A stretch of DNA of 64,000 bases. Source: Euptelea pleiosperma (taxonomy: Eukaryota > Streptophyta > Magnoliopsida > Ranunculales > Eupteleaceae). Under the pieces are notes generated by a model. That model did no database searches and was not told the origin of the DNA. It saw only the letters and a program-made list of their open reading frames with translations. The DNA lies in the NCBI GenBank assembly GCA_035048495.1, contig CM068551.1:19346248-19410247 (forward strand), given 5' to 3'. Numbering within the stretch: position 1 is the stretch's first letter; every line of letters begins with the position of its first letter. Position numbers and translations under genes: made by a program. Below, one piece after another: positions 47,901 to 58,883 of this stretch.

Positions 47901-50900
47901 CCAAGACGCTTACCAACTATCGCTACCATAACTCTAGGAAATCAACCTCTAGCAGCTCTAAGATTGTAGTAATTATGACAATGTAATAAGGACACGTACT
48001 TTTAAGCTTTGCCTTGTCAGACATGTATCAGCAGGGATACATGTGTTGGCACATGCTGACATGTATGGCAATGTCACCCTTATTTTAATGTTTTTATTAA
48101 TATAAGATTTCTAAAAGAGGGTTGGTGTGTTCCATCCTCCATAGTACTTTGTTATGTTTTTAAACAGAGTATAGCTGTTTGATAGTCTCTCCCCTTACAA
48201 ATCTACTTATATTTATTATGTTATTGGATATCTCCATGGAATATGGAAAAGTTTTCTTTTGCTTTCATATATTTCTTTCCTTATTTTAATAAAAAAAAAC
48301 TAGTTTAAATATCCAAAAGATTATATTATAAAACAAGTGTACAGATGTGTTTGTCTTTCGGGCTTCTTAAAGAGGTTGTGTCAAACACCTTTATCTGTGT
48401 CGGACACTAACACACGTGTCCGTGTCACTGTTATATAGAATTTTGATATTTTATTATTTTTGAACTATAGTTGTTAAAACCGAAGTTTGTATATACCCAA
48501 GAAAACTATCTAGTAAACAGAATACAAAATCTTCAAACCTTAGGTCCCTAACCCGAAGTTCATATTAATCTGACTATTAAAAAAGTTAATTGTATGATCA
48601 TATTAGATATGGAGATCTCCTCACTCAAGTGAGGTATATTCGAGCTTGTAGTGGTGGTGCAAGTGCTTTGACCACAGGGAAGTAGACCAATACAAGGTCG
48701 AGTATGGTGTATTAGATCCTCTCAATTGAGCAAGGGGATTATTTCCCTTATGTTAAACAAATCACATATAATATATTGTACATAAGATTCTTCCCCGCCC
48801 AATGTTTTGATAGCCAGCAATTCCTCACTCACCTTGCAAACCAGCAACTAAGCTTCATACCACTTTTTGCCAAAGAAAACAAGGAAAGATAAATTCTTAT
48901 TGACGGAGATTTGATTATTTCATAGAATATAAGACAACTTGAGGTATTTGGATCAAACATGACTCTCTGGATGTGTTGTAAATGCGGCACATGTGATTAT
49001 CAATCCAGACTATCTAGGTAATGCCACCCACTAAGCCACCCACTAAATGGGATCGTTGCCCACAACCTACATGGCTACACCTATCAGATAATCCTAAACA
49101 TATGACATATGGACTTTTTTGCCAAATATTCACCTACCTTTTCCCAGAGAATTAAATAGCAGGTCTTAGTCAAATGGTTATGATCATCGTATGAGTGCAA
49201 ATTGTACATTATAGCTAATAGCAGCCTAACATGTGTGGATCGGATTGATGAGCATTCATGCCAAGTGTAAGAAACTATGAATAGTACAACTGACCCATGC
49301 TTTGTTCACATATAACTATGACTCAGCTTTACTGCACAAAATAACCCAAGTTTCCTACCAAGAAAAAGAAAACAGATTAGCTAGTCACAACAGGTTTTCC
49401 ATACCAATTAGCTAGAAATATATCCTTCGTTGAACCTGTCCTTTTATGTATATCCCAATCTTGATGACGAATATTTATCTTAGAAGAAGGAAGCACAAGA
49501 AATATAGCTCACCCAAAAAAAAAAAGCACGAGAAATATAGGACAGGACCCACGAAAAGCACATGACAATGTAGGAAGGGACCCTACTATAGACTATAGTT
49601 AAGGCAAGATAAACAAGTAGCCACAAGTTCAGAAAGGAGACATCAGATAAAAATCTCCTAGAATCAAACTGCATGTAGTTACTAAAGACCATAAACCCAG
49701 AAAAAGTACATGGTTTTCACCTTAATGATATAACAAGAAGAAAAAAGCGCCATGCAGTGGTTATTTAATTTTTACATAGCATCAGCCCCTTTTTGAAAGC
49801 CAAAATTAGCCTTACAAGAGCAACCATTGGAAGATAGAGAGAGAGAGTAATGAAGTAGGGTTTTCTTCTTGGGTGGACTAAAAATTTTGATGTTGCCACC
49901 AGGTGAGTCTGCATTTATTTATGAGATCAGTAACTCAAAGGTGAAGACAGTTTTTGAACCCAAGTCTATGGTATCAACACACAAACTTTTATTTAGGGGT
50001 GGGGTGTAAAACACACATGAACTTTAGCAAGTTAGTAAGCTAGAATCTTCAAAAGTATTAGGAGAAAAATAGATAGTGGTGAGTTATCAGTTTATAATTC
50101 ATTTATCAGTTTAGTAATGCAGGATGATGAGAACTAGCCTATATGAGGTGCAAAGATCAGAAATAATGGGGTCTTCCGCTCCCATAAATCAAGGAGAACT
50201 AAAACTGGGGTCCACATAGTCATCAAAATATAAAGACATGGGTATGGGCCCAATTTTCCTCCTCCGCTGATATACTCTAGGTAAGGACATGATGTCCTCG
50301 TCATTTAGGCATCTTGTTTCTCACACCACAGTTCTTGGGTAACCCGTTTAACATGTCTTAAACAGTTATTTTCCCATAGCATGGTAGAAGCAAAAATAAA
50401 ATAAGAAACTGCCACAGCAAAATTACCACTCTCAAATATTATAGATCAAATATTAATAACAGTAATATTTATAAAAAACAATAACAATAATGTTATTGAA
50501 TTGATCAGCAAAATTATAGATCAAATATTAATAACAATGATAATAGTAACAGTAACGATAATGTGTAGCAAATAAGATTGAGAGAATGATGCGTAACTTT
50601 CTTTGGAAGGATAAGGATGATGCTTTTCATTATCATTTGGTGAGTTGGGAACAGGTGTGTCGTCCCAAAAAGGAGGGTGGATTAGGACTTAGAAAGATCA
50701 AGATCATGAACAAGGCTCTTCTAGGTAAATAGATTTGGAGGTTTGGGAAGGAGAAACAGAGCCTTTGGTGCAAATCGATGGTTAGTAAGTATGGGGAGGA
50801 GCCAAGAGGGTGGGTTCCTAAATCATCTAGGTTGTCTTTCGGGTGTGGGTTGTGGAATGGTATTCTTCGAGGTAAGGACAGATTTCTAGAAAGGATTAGG

Positions 50901-53892
50901 GTGGTTTTGGGGAATGGGGCTAGAATCCGATTTTGGGAGGACCGTTGGGTGTGGCGATTCCCGTCTTATGGAAGCTTTCCCCAGGTTATATTCTCTTTCA
51001 CAACGGAAAGGTCAATTCATAGCCTCCCTTTGGAACGGCTTTAGTGAAGAGGTTTCTTGGAATTTGGATTTCAGGAGAAATCTCTTTGATTGGGAAAAGG
51101 AACAGTTGACAATTTTGATGAACTTATTGCAGATCCACACAGTTTCACCATTGGAGGAGGACAATATGTCCTGGGCTCATTTCAAATCTGGAGTTTTCAC
51201 AGTGAATTCTTTCTATGAGTTCCTTTCTCGATCCCCCATTACTCATCCCTACCTTTGCCCCAACATTTGGAAAGCCTAGGTCCCCTTAAAAATTCGTTTC
51301 TTTGCATGGACATCCTCATTGAACAAATTACTCACTTGTGACAACTTGATTGCTAGGAAATGGATTTTGCTAAGCTATTGTGCTATCTGTAAGTCGAGTG
51401 GTGAAAGTACTGACCATCTTCTCCTTCATTGTGATTTGGCAACCCAGATTTGGTCTTATTTTTGATTCAGGGAGTATCTCTTGGGTTATGCCGGAGTCGA
51501 GTGGCGCTTTGTTGAGTGGGTGGCCTACTATTGACCTCTCAGCTAGGGGCATGATCATTTGGAGGAGGGTCCCATTTGCTGTCATTTGGGGTCTTTGGAA
51601 GGAAAGGAACTTGAGGGTCTTTAGAGGAGAGGTTAAATCTCTTCAAGACATCATTCTTAGTATCAAGGCTCTTCTCCACAGTTGGAGCAGTACCTCTATA
51701 GAGTTGAGAGGCACTTTTTTCAGTGATTTGGTCTTCAATTTTGATTCATTACTGAGTAGGTAGTGTGGGCTGTTTTTGTTTTGTTTTCGACCTTGAGGGG
51801 ATCTGTTTTTTCCTCTTTGTTTTTTCTGAGATCTTCTTGATCTCTTATAAAATCTTTGACTTATCAGAAAAAAAAAAAAAAACAGTAACAGTAACATAAT
51901 AAAGTAATAAACCAACCTCTCCTTTCATAATCTTCTGGTTGCAGAACTTGCAAGTAGCACGAGAAGTCTGTGAAACCTCAACACCACTTTTATATACAGT
52001 AACAGTGGTCGGTTTTGAGGATACACCACTCTCTATGTATTTTCTTATCTTTTGCTGATCTTCCCATCGAAGCAAGTTAATGCCTTCAACATCTTCAAGG
52101 CTGAGATTACAATACAAAACATAGAAAATTCTCATGTGAGCATGACAAATAACATTAAAACCCCTTCTTCAATGGGGATCACGGTAACCAATTATGAGAA
52201 TACGTACAATTTTATCCGGTTTGCTTTCTTCAATATGCAATCAGCGTGATTCCAATTCTGATTCAGAAAACAAAATATAACTCAGATTTTCTTTGAATGG
52301 TAGGAAATTTTCTTAAGAAGAAGTAGGGAGACAACAAAACATTACTAAGAACAGGTTCCAAAAGAAATTAAGATTGAAAATATAAACTTAGTGAAATAAA
52401 AATATTAATACTTAAAAAAACTTTTTTCAGCAAAGCAAAAGGTTATCACACTGCAGGGAACAGGGATAGAATAGTACAATTGGAAATAGTATGGACAATG
52501 TCACACCCAATTCAATAAAAATCCAAGAATTAGGGTCCAACTTCAAACATGAAACATCTTCTGGCATCACAAATCTAAAGACTATATCAACCTGATAAAT
52601 AGCAAGATAACTTTGGGTTCTGCACTAGCAATGAACAAATAGGTGCTTAGTAAAACAGAAAACCTTAACCACAGTTGTAGCTTACTACCACCATCCCAAG
52701 TCTCCATGGAGACAACAAAACATTGCTAAGAACAGGTTCCAAAAGAAATTAAGATTTTTTTTTTTTGATAAGTATAATGATTTATTAGAAAAAGAAATTA
52801 AGATTGATTCCTTATGAAATAGAAACTTAGAGAAAAGAAATCAAAAAAACTTTTTCAGCAAAGCAAAAGGTTATCAGACCGCAGGAAATAGGAATAGAAT
52901 AGTACAATTGGAAATAGTGCTGACAATGTCACACCCAATTCAATCAAAATCCAAGAATTAGGGTACAACTTCGAACATGAAATATCTTCTGGCATCACAA
53001 ATCTAAAGACTATATCAACCTGATAAATAGCGAGATAAATTTGGGTTCTGCACTAGCGATGAACAAATAGGTGCAAAGTAAAACAGAAAACGTAAGCTAC
53101 CACTGTAGCTTAATGCCACCATCTTCGGGGGGAAACTGAGTCTCCATGGACAACAGTATGTGCAAACTTACTACCTTAACAGAAGCAACGAAATTCAAAG
53201 GTTAAACCACAAAATGCAAAGGAAAATGCACATTAAGGAAGAGAAATCATTCTGCCCATAACCAAATTCTAGACCACCATACACTGCTTAATGTACAGAT
53301 TAGTGTGTATGTGTGTGCACTGGGTAGCCCTCGGTAGAGATTAGTTTGTGCATCGCCTTCTCTTCCAAATCCCAGATTGAGACAAACAACATAAACATCC
53401 GTGAAGAAAACATGCGTCCAATTAAAACAAGCAAACATTGAAACAAAGTTGTATCCAAAAGTTGAAAACGAATCAATGCTGGGACCTTAAACAAAGAACC
53501 CAGATAAGGAATCACTCCAGCAAAGTAGTAACAAAGATTTTTTTTTAAAGAAACCCATGAATTGAAACAACCTTAGCGAACAGAAATCCAAATAAAATCA
53601 ACATACCCAGAAGCAAAAAACACAATAAAACACACAATTAAACTAGTAGGACATGAACCCACATTCCTTAGAGCAGGAAGAGAAAGAAAAAAAATGGGAA
53701 AAGATGAAGCACAAAAAAAAAAGCAGCAGTTGGTTTGAAGGATATTACCGGCATGAAGCCGTCGAATTGAGTAGCTTGGACCATTTTCCCTAATCTAAGC
53801 TTCTCCTTTACAATGGTTCTCCTGCAGGTTTTGCAGGATGACCTCGATGATTTCGCGTACTCGACCTTCCATGGCTTTGGTGGATTCGCCAT
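38979..53892 (-). CDS. PARP1: Poly(ADP-ribose) polymerase 1, zinc-finger type, 20 exons
   Basis: Exons in transcript order: 53892-53749, 52257-52208, 52100-51917, 47500-47314, 47208-46866, 46425-46230, 46145-45981, 45821-45761, 45607-45544, 45435-45205, 43338-43101, 43013-42898, 42808-42732, 42593-42433, 41680-41489, 41373-41265, 41034-40952, 40843-40706, 40028-39846, 39026-38979. All introns are GT-AG; the joined frame is 2970 nt (989 aa), against about 983 aa in Arabidopsis PARP1. Visible domains: zinc finger I (C20, C23, H52, C55), zinc finger II (C115, C118, H145, C148), zinc finger III/PADR1 (C315, C318, C331, C341), BRCT (about 400-500), WGR (W563-G-R565), helical regulatory domain, and the ART catalytic domain with the H839, Y873, E966 triad ([22 protein letters not shown]). 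The nuclear enzyme senses DNA breaks and attaches poly(ADP-ribose) from NAD+. The gene looks intact. Introns 1, 3, 17 and 18 carry duplications or transposon insertions. Confidence 0.95.
40262..40585. mobile_element. hAT-type MITE in PARP1 intron 18, 8-bp target duplication
   Basis: CATATATG at 40254-40261 and again at 40586-40593 flanks a 324-bp unit that starts CAGTGGCGGAACCAGG and ends CCTGGCTCTGCTGCTG, imperfect inverted repeats. The 8-bp duplication and CAGTGGCGGA-type terminus point to hAT. Inside, a segment with CCCACCCTCAACTTTGAAAG, TAATAGTAATAA and ACCCTTTTAAACTTAGTA is repeated in tandem two to three times. It lies between exons 18 and 19 and spares both splice sites. Confidence 0.8.
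40905..40971 (-). repeat. 46-bp micro-duplication of the exon 17 donor region
   Basis: The plus-strand block CCATATAGCCAGTTGCTGGAG (from 40951, spanning the exon 17 end) recurs as CCACATAGCCCATTGCTGGAG from 40905. Both copies adjoin (GA)n runs. The duplicate carries a decayed second donor-like junction 46 bp into the intron; using it would shift the frame, so the first donor is taken as real. Confidence 0.6.
43339..45204 (-). other. PARP1 intron 10 (1.87 kb)
   Basis: AT-rich intron with normal GT-AG borders. I saw no transposon ends and no coding remnant; a GTTCGTTTGGACC phrase near 43989 resembles a MITE end but lacks a mirror image. Confidence 0.6.
47501..51916 (-). other. PARP1 intron 3 (4.4 kb), transposon-enlarged
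   Basis: This is the longest PARP1 intron. About 48000-48480 contains GTGTCGGACAC/ACATGTATC-type repeat text also echoed near 8160. A LINE fragment occupies 50557-51882. The rest is AT-rich without recognised features. The splice borders (GAG|GTTGGT and TTTAG|GTC) are intact. Confidence 0.7.
50557..51882 (+). pseudogene. 5'-truncated LINE in PARP1 intron 3, antisense to PARP1
   Basis: Plus-strand translation begins [16 protein letters not shown] and runs through [53 protein letters not shown] and a [18 protein letters not shown] zinc-binding motif: the C-terminal zf-RVT part of a plant L1-type LINE. At least two in-frame stops and frameshifts inactivate it. It ends CTTATCAG plus a poly-A tail at about 51867-51882. 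AGTAACAGTAAC occurs before the element (50545-50556) and after the tail (51884-51895), a probable 12-bp target-site duplication. Confidence 0.85.
52327..53149. repeat. Two-copy tandem duplication in PARP1 intron 1 (~380-440 bp units)
   Basis: Copy A is 52327-52707 and copy B 52708-53149. Both begin GGAGACAACAAAACATT, share GGTTCCAAAAGAAATTAAG, CAGCAAAGCAAAAGGTTATCA and CTGGCATCACAAATCTAAAG, and end GTCTCCATGG. They differ at scattered bases and small indels. Copy B is longer mainly because of the LINE-tail insertion at 52757-52789. Confidence 0.9.
52757..52789 (-). mobile_element. 33-bp LINE 3'-tail insertion with 16-bp target-site duplication
   Basis: AAAAGAAATTAAGATT occurs at 52741-52756 and 52790-52805, on either side of a 33-bp insert that is absent from the other duplicate copy (near 52359). 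The insert is plus-strand poly-T followed by GATAAGTATAATGATTTA, i.e. the inverse of the LINE terminus TTATACTTATCAAAA. It is an extremely 5'-truncated retroposition, fixed here by comparison with its empty sister copy. Confidence 0.85.
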
Positions 53893-53958
53893 TGCCTTAA
53901 CCTGCGCACCCCCACACCTCTCTCTGCTCTCTCTGGTGGAGTCTGGCTTCTGGAAAGG

Positions 53959-53966
53959 TTTATATA
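53959..53966 (-). promoter_or_regulatory. TATA box of PARP1
   Basis: TATATAAA on the minus strand (context CTATATAAACC) lies about 67 bp before the PARP1 ATG at 53892, predicting a transcription start near 53930 and a short GA-rich leader. Position and sequence suit a plant core promoter. Confidence 0.6.
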
Positions 53967-53982
53967 GTTAACCGTGTCTTGC

Positions 53983-54093
53983 TTCTTCTCATGTACGCTT
54001 TAAGTCTCCCCGCGCATTTATCGCTCTCTCTCTCTCTTTGAATTTCTGTTGCTACGTCGCTTCTCTTGTACGCTTTAAGTTTCGAGGCGCATG
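53983..54093. repeat. Direct repeat in the PARP1 upstream region
   Basis: GTACGCTTTAAGTCTCCCCG near 53994 and GTACGCTTTAAGTTTCGAGG near 54069 share a CTTCTC(A/T)TGTACGCTTTAAGT core and a following GCGCAT. The copies are about 75 bp apart and separated by (CT)n. They sit within 200 bp upstream of the PARP1 start codon. Confidence 0.6.
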
Positions 54094-54130
54094 TTAGCAT
54101 TATTTATTTTTCTGGAAAATGCTACCCCAC

Positions 54131-54285
54131 GGATAACCGGACAAAAACGTATATGGTTGAGGCCATTGACCACTAGATTCAAGAGATCCACGGTCTACGA
54201 GCCAGAACTGAAGAGGAAAAATAGTTGTTGCCTTGTGGACAGTGTAACGGTCAATGGCCTCAACCGCACATAATTTGTCCAGCTA
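54131..54285. mobile_element. ~155-bp inverted-repeat MITE
   Basis: GGTTGAGGCCATTGACCACT near 54156 is answered by GGTCAATGGCCTCAACC near 54249, extending outwards to ATAACCGGACAAA and TTTGTCCAGCTAT. Non-coding hairpin element between PARP1 and the first PPR gene. Confidence 0.65.
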
Positions 54286-54808
54286 TCTTTTTTTCTTTTT
54301 CTTTTTTTTTTTTTTTTTGTGCAGGAGCACACCTTACCGTTAGTCCAATTTTGTGTGTTAAAAGAGTATTACCCAAATAATTAACGTTTTCACTTTTTAT
54401 TACTGAAATCGCCGATTGTTCGTTTAAGCACATTTTCGGACATTATTAACCATTCTGTCAAAACAAGATAATACTCATATTTTCATGCAAAAAGTAAAAA
54501 AAGTAGGCCTAATCAAATCAGATCAAGTGGCCGCAAATCATATCCCCCCCTCTCTCTCTCTCTCTCTCAAAAGCTTCTCCTGTGTGCTATCTTCATTTTG
54601 CACATGTAAAGATTTCTTTTTCATTTGTCTTCCTCTGCAAATCTTGTTTCTTCTTCTCCAAGTTTCTTCATTTCTCTCTTATCTTTTCTTCATCTATTGT
54701 CTCTCTCATCCCATTTCTTATATAGTTTCACGAAACTCATAGACAGTAAAGAGTCAATCATATAACGTAGGAACTCATCGTTCCCTATTTTAATATTTCT
54801 TTTTGTAA

Positions 54809-55281
54809 TAATCCTGTTTGGTAATGCACTGCAGCGGGAAAATAAAATATTTGCGCAAGTTAATATTTGCCCGGGCGCGTTTGGCAGCCACTTGCCCCCG
54901 GCAAATATTTAGCCGGGCCCACAAATTTGCCTGCCGTGGCGGGAAAACATTTGATCACCTCCCCCCTGTGTAAATATTTTCACTCCAATTAAACCTTGGT
55001 GGGAAAATTTTATTTTCTTGCGGGAAAATCACTATTTTCAATAAAAATGAGTTTTTTTTTATCCTTTGGCATAACATGTAGTTCCCACACTCGCCTAACC
55101 CATTTTTGACTTACTTTGATATCTGGGACCTACTCAAGTTAAAAGAAAATGAAGTAAGCAAGCTTATACACGTACCAAACGTTGTTAAATATTGATATGA
55201 ACAAATATTTAGCCAAGACAATATTTAATTACTTGGCTAAATATTTGTCATCAGAACTCTTTTTCTCACGTACCAAACAGG
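54809..55281. mobile_element. CCTGTTTGGTA-ended MITE
   Basis: CCTGTTTGGTAATGC at the left end and ACGTACCAAACAGG at the right end are inverted. The interior (about 470 bp) alternates AAATATTT and GCGGGAAAAT words and holds inverted AATATTTGCCCGGG/AAATATTTAGCCGGG phrases. No coding capacity. The ends resemble Harbinger-type MITEs; no target duplication was fixed. Confidence 0.55.
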
Positions 55282-55505
55282 CCAAAGTGAAATGAGAGGT
55301 AACATAATTAGATTTTGGTTCAACTCTTAAATGTCTAAAGAAGTATTTAAGTTTTGGTTCCACTCATAAATGTACAAGGATAAAGAATTTAAGCGTTTAA
55401 TGTTGTTACAAATTATAAACGCATGTTTTGAGCCAAATTCGCATTGAAAGTTGATCCACATCAAATCTTTTTCACACATTCAAAAGAGTACGTAATGTGG
55501 TGTGT

Positions 55506-55612
55506 GTGGACCCAATCAGGTGCCGCACATGGCAGAGTGAGAACCCCATGATCTAACGTGAATATCCTCACTTTCCATGTAGAGATGGTAGCACCTGATT
55601 GGGTCCACAGCT
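55506..55612. repeat. Hairpin with GGACCCAATCAGGTGC arms
   Basis: GTGGACCCAATCAGGTGC near 55507 is the inverse of GCACCTGATTGGGTCCAC near 55592, with a 70-bp loop that contains a further GTGAG/CTCAC pair. Likely a small MITE. Confidence 0.6.
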
Positions 55613-55664
55613 CCAGCTCCATATCAAAAAATTTCGCAGGGCACATCTGAAAAAGTTATAAAAT

Positions 55665-55925
55665 TTTCCCTTATGACCATTATAACGGGTCACCTTCGTG
55701 TATCTTAAGTAAAAAAAAAACAGTTAAAATATTATTTTTAATAATTTTCTCAAAATAACTTCAATAACAGTAAAAAATGTTTTTTTAAACAGTTGTTATT
55801 TCCGTTATGGCTGTCATAACGCTAAGCTCGTTTTTTCGGATTCTCAAAATAATATAACAGAGTTGAGGTGTTACCGTCGTAACGGCCATTATTTTCTTTA
55901 CAGTGGCCATATTTTAAACCATGCA
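55665..55925. mobile_element. CCGTTATAACGG-family element
   Basis: ATGACCATTATAACGGGTCA starts the unit, GTTATTTCCGTTATGGCTGT lies in the middle, and GAGGTGTTACCGTCGTAACG followed by TTTTAAACCATGC closes it. A small additional fragment occurs at 56030-56090. Confidence 0.55.
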
Positions 55926-56777
55926 TCCGAGCATAAAAGGAACTAGAAAAGACGATAAAAAAAACTCATGTACCTTCACACGCTTTGGGGAGCACAGGGT
56001 TACTTAGGTAGAGATGATAATAGCTGTTCTAATTGCTAATAACGGCATTATAACAGTCTTCTCCTTAATAACAACATTACAATGGGGGAGACAACAGAGA
56101 GGGGACAATTACAGAAGAACATAGATGGTTTTTCTTTCCTTTCTTTTTCTTTTGGTCTTCTGATTTTCTCCCGCGAATTCAGTCAATCACCAAATATCCC
56201 AATTGTAAGAATATATTTTATTGCAAAGCGTTTTTGTAGAAATTATTTTCCAGCTGAAAATGTCTTCAGCTAACCAAACATGGGAAAGAGAGAAAGGCGT
56301 CGTCATCATCATCATAAGCCTTATCCCAAAAATATGGAGTTGGCTGCATGAATCCTGTTCCTTCTTACATTTCTTTCTATAGCCATATCTTCTGTTCAAG
56401 CAAGTTTCTTAAAATCTCCTATCAAAAAAGACGTAGAAAAGGAAGAAGACACCAAAATTGATAACCTCTTAAAACTTATATAAATCCTGTTCAACAATAT
56501 TCATTTTGAGAGATCATGTATTTCAAGAGAACCAACTAATCATACTCCATTTTGCCATTCATTTCAAAAGAAACAAGCCACAAGCCATGAGCTTGATTTG
56601 GAGCTGAGTTCTTCAATACCGACCAGCACCATCCACAACACATGTCAGCAACTCCAGGGTAGTTCATGGTTATAGCAGTATAGTGTGAGCCTTTGTTACT
56701 ACTAAGGAAAGTGTTCAATACCAGAGGGAGTGTCCAAAGATACAGAACCAATATGAGAAATATCCAAAAGTGATCCA

Positions 56778-58883
56778 TTACCAATAATCTTGACACGAGC
56801 AAACTCCATCTTTGAAATGGTGAAATCTCTTAGTATCTCTCATTATAATCTCCCTCCTAGTGATCAAAGATACAAACTTGCTGGCAGTGTGACAATCACC
56901 ACAGACTCTCAAGTTCTTTGTGATCCTAATTGGCATCCCTGCTCCTATGTTCAGAAGCCCAAATGCAATTGCCAACTTCTCACTGTGGCCACAAAGCATC
57001 TCCTCCTTGACCTCATCATCCACATCATGAAGAACAAAGCTTATATCGGGCATGTAACCAAGCGTTCTCATTTGCTCGCCCAAAAAATTCCAAACACCCT
57101 CAATTCCTGTGTTCCCACACACCAATCTATCCTTAGCCCTAAATATATAAACCTTCTTGTTGATTTCAATAGAGCTAAACCCGAAAGTCTTCTGTAACCC
57201 CTTCTCACTCATCGTAGCCCTCATCTTCTTCACCATCTCCCACATTCCTGCCGCTGCATAAATATTAGAAAGTAATACATACGCACCTGGCTGATCAGGC
57301 TCTAAAACAAGGAGCTTCTTGGCCACTCGTTCTGCCAACTCAACCTGCTTGTGAATTCTACAAGCACCAAGTAGAGCTCCCCAAACACTAGCACCAGACA
57401 CCATCGGCATCTTCTCGATGAATGACTCGGCTTCATCGATTTGCCCAGCCCTACCTAATAGGTCGACCATACATGCATAATGCTCCTCTACTGGATTAAT
57501 CCCATAATCCCTATTCATTGATTCAAAATAGCCCCATCCTTCTTTGACCTTACCAGAATGACTACAAGCAGACAGGACCGAGACAAATGTTACAGAATTG
57601 GGTACATGGTTTTCAGATTTCATGCGAGCAAAAAGAGTAAATGCATCAGAATATAAACCATGTATTCCAAACCCATTGATCATCACGCTCCAAGAATATA
57701 CATTTCTCTCAGGCATCTTATTGAACAATCTACGAGCATCTTCAATAGAACCACATTTGGCATACATATCGATAAAAGCAGTATAATTTACTACATCCAA
57801 TTCAACCCCATTTCTAATCTGAAACCCATGAACACTCCTCCCTTGTTGCAGAGCTCCCAACTGTAAGCAAGCAAGAAGAACACTAGCAAATGTGATAGCA
57901 TTTGGCATTATTGCCTCTTCCAACATTTTTTGGAAAAAAGAAATAGCTTCACAAGCTCTCCCATTCTTGGCAAATCCGGCAACCATTGTGCTCCAGAGAA
58001 CAACATCCTTCTCGTGAATTTCTTCAAACAGTTTCAGCGCAAAGCTGACTAACCCACACTTCATATACATATCCACAATGGATGTCTGTAAACAAATGCT
58101 AGATTCAATGAAACTCCTTTTTATACAATACCCATGAAGTGCAATTCCATCTTTACCAGCACAAACCTTTCCACAGGCTTGAATCAAACCATCCACAGAA
58201 AATGGATCCAATTCACAACCAGACTTTCTCATCTGATGAAACAACTCAAAAACTTCAAATTCCTTTGAAAACTTTAAGTACCCTTTCATAATTGCACCCC
58301 AGATAACCGAATTTCTCTCGGAAATTCTATCAAAAACTTTCTGGGTTTCTTCTAAAGAACAACCCAATTCAATGTACATGTTCATAAGTGCAGGCACAAC
58401 ATAAGAATCGATTTCCAGTCCCGACTTGATCGCCTCGGAATGAACACACTTCCCTTGTTGTAGAAGAGACAATCCAACGCAAGCTTTGATTGCGAACACC
58501 AAATTGAAACTATCGACCGGAAAATTCTCGTTGCGCAGCCGTTTATAAAGAAGTAAAATATCAGAAAACCTGTTGTTCTTCGAATATCCAGAGATGATTG
58601 TGTTCCATGAACGTGGGTTCTTGAAAGGGATCTGATCGAAAGCTTCGAAGGCGTTTTCGAGAGAACCCAATTCGATGTAGGCGTTGGAGATCTTGGAACC
58701 AAAGAGAACTGATTGGTGGATTCCATTTAAAATGATCTGTGCGTGTAATTGTTTAATATGTGCAAGAGATTTAATGAGGTTGAAGAGAGAAGACAAGGTT
58801 TTGGCAGGGTTTTGCAGCGAAGAAATGGCGGGAAAGGATTTCCCTGCAGTAGGAAGCATTAACGGTCTTTCCTCATCAAACAT
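56778..58883 (-). CDS. PLS-class pentatricopeptide repeat protein with DYW domain (701 aa)
   Basis: A single uninterrupted exon. An N-terminal leader of about 45 residues precedes PLS-type PPR repeats (for example [60 protein letters not shown]). E1/E2 motifs follow ([40 protein letters not shown]). The C-terminal DYW domain holds the HSE motif (633-635), C661-x2-C664-H and an intact DYW terminus (699-701). In this family the PPR array binds a specific organelle RNA and the DYW domain is the cytidine deaminase for C-to-U editing in mitochondria or plastids. All key residues are present. The Ser/Lys-bearing, acid-poor leader suits organelle import, although mitochondrion versus plastid is open. 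No editing site can be inferred. The start is the first ATG of the frame. Confidence 0.93.
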   Translation of the reverse strand: MFDEERPLMLPTAGKSFPAISSLQNPAKTLSSLFNLIKSLAHIKQLHAQIILNGIHQSVLFGSKISNAYIELGSLENAFEAFDQIPFKNPRSWNTIISGYSKNNRFSDILLLYKRLRNENFPVDSFNLVFAIKACVGLSLLQQGKCVHSEAIKSGLEIDSYVVPALMNMYIELGCSLEETQKVFDRISERNSVIWGAIMKGYLKFSKEFEVFELFHQMRKSGCELDPFSVDGLIQACGKVCAGKDGIALHGYCIKRSFIESSICLQTSIVDMYMKCGLVSFALKLFEEIHEKDVVLWSTMVAGFAKNGRACEAISFFQKMLEEAIMPNAITFASVLLACLQLGALQQGRSVHGFQIRNGVELDVVNYTAFIDMYAKCGSIEDARRLFNKMPERNVYSWSVMINGFGIHGLYSDAFTLFARMKSENHVPNSVTFVSVLSACSHSGKVKEGWGYFESMNRDYGINPVEEHYACMVDLLGRAGQIDEAESFIEKMPMVSGASVWGALLGACRIHKQVELAERVAKKLLVLEPDQPGAYVLLSNIYAAAGMWEMVKKMRATMSEKGLQKTFGFSSIEINKKVYIFRAKDRLVCGNTGIEGVWNFLGEQMRTLGYMPDISFVLHDVDDEVKEEMLCGHSEKLAIAFGLLNIGAGMPIRITKNLRVCGDCHTASKFVSLITRREIIMRDTKRFHHFKDGVCSCQDYW

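Noticed and set aside
50778..51763. Open frames inside PARP1 intron 3 as an independent gene
   Set aside because: They are pieces of a LINE reverse-transcriptase C-terminus broken by stops, with a poly-A tail and a probable target duplication.
56536..56802. Separate 88-codon gene downstream of the first PPR gene
   Set aside because: It overlaps the PPR stop region on the same strand and looks like 3' UTR sequence without domain signals.
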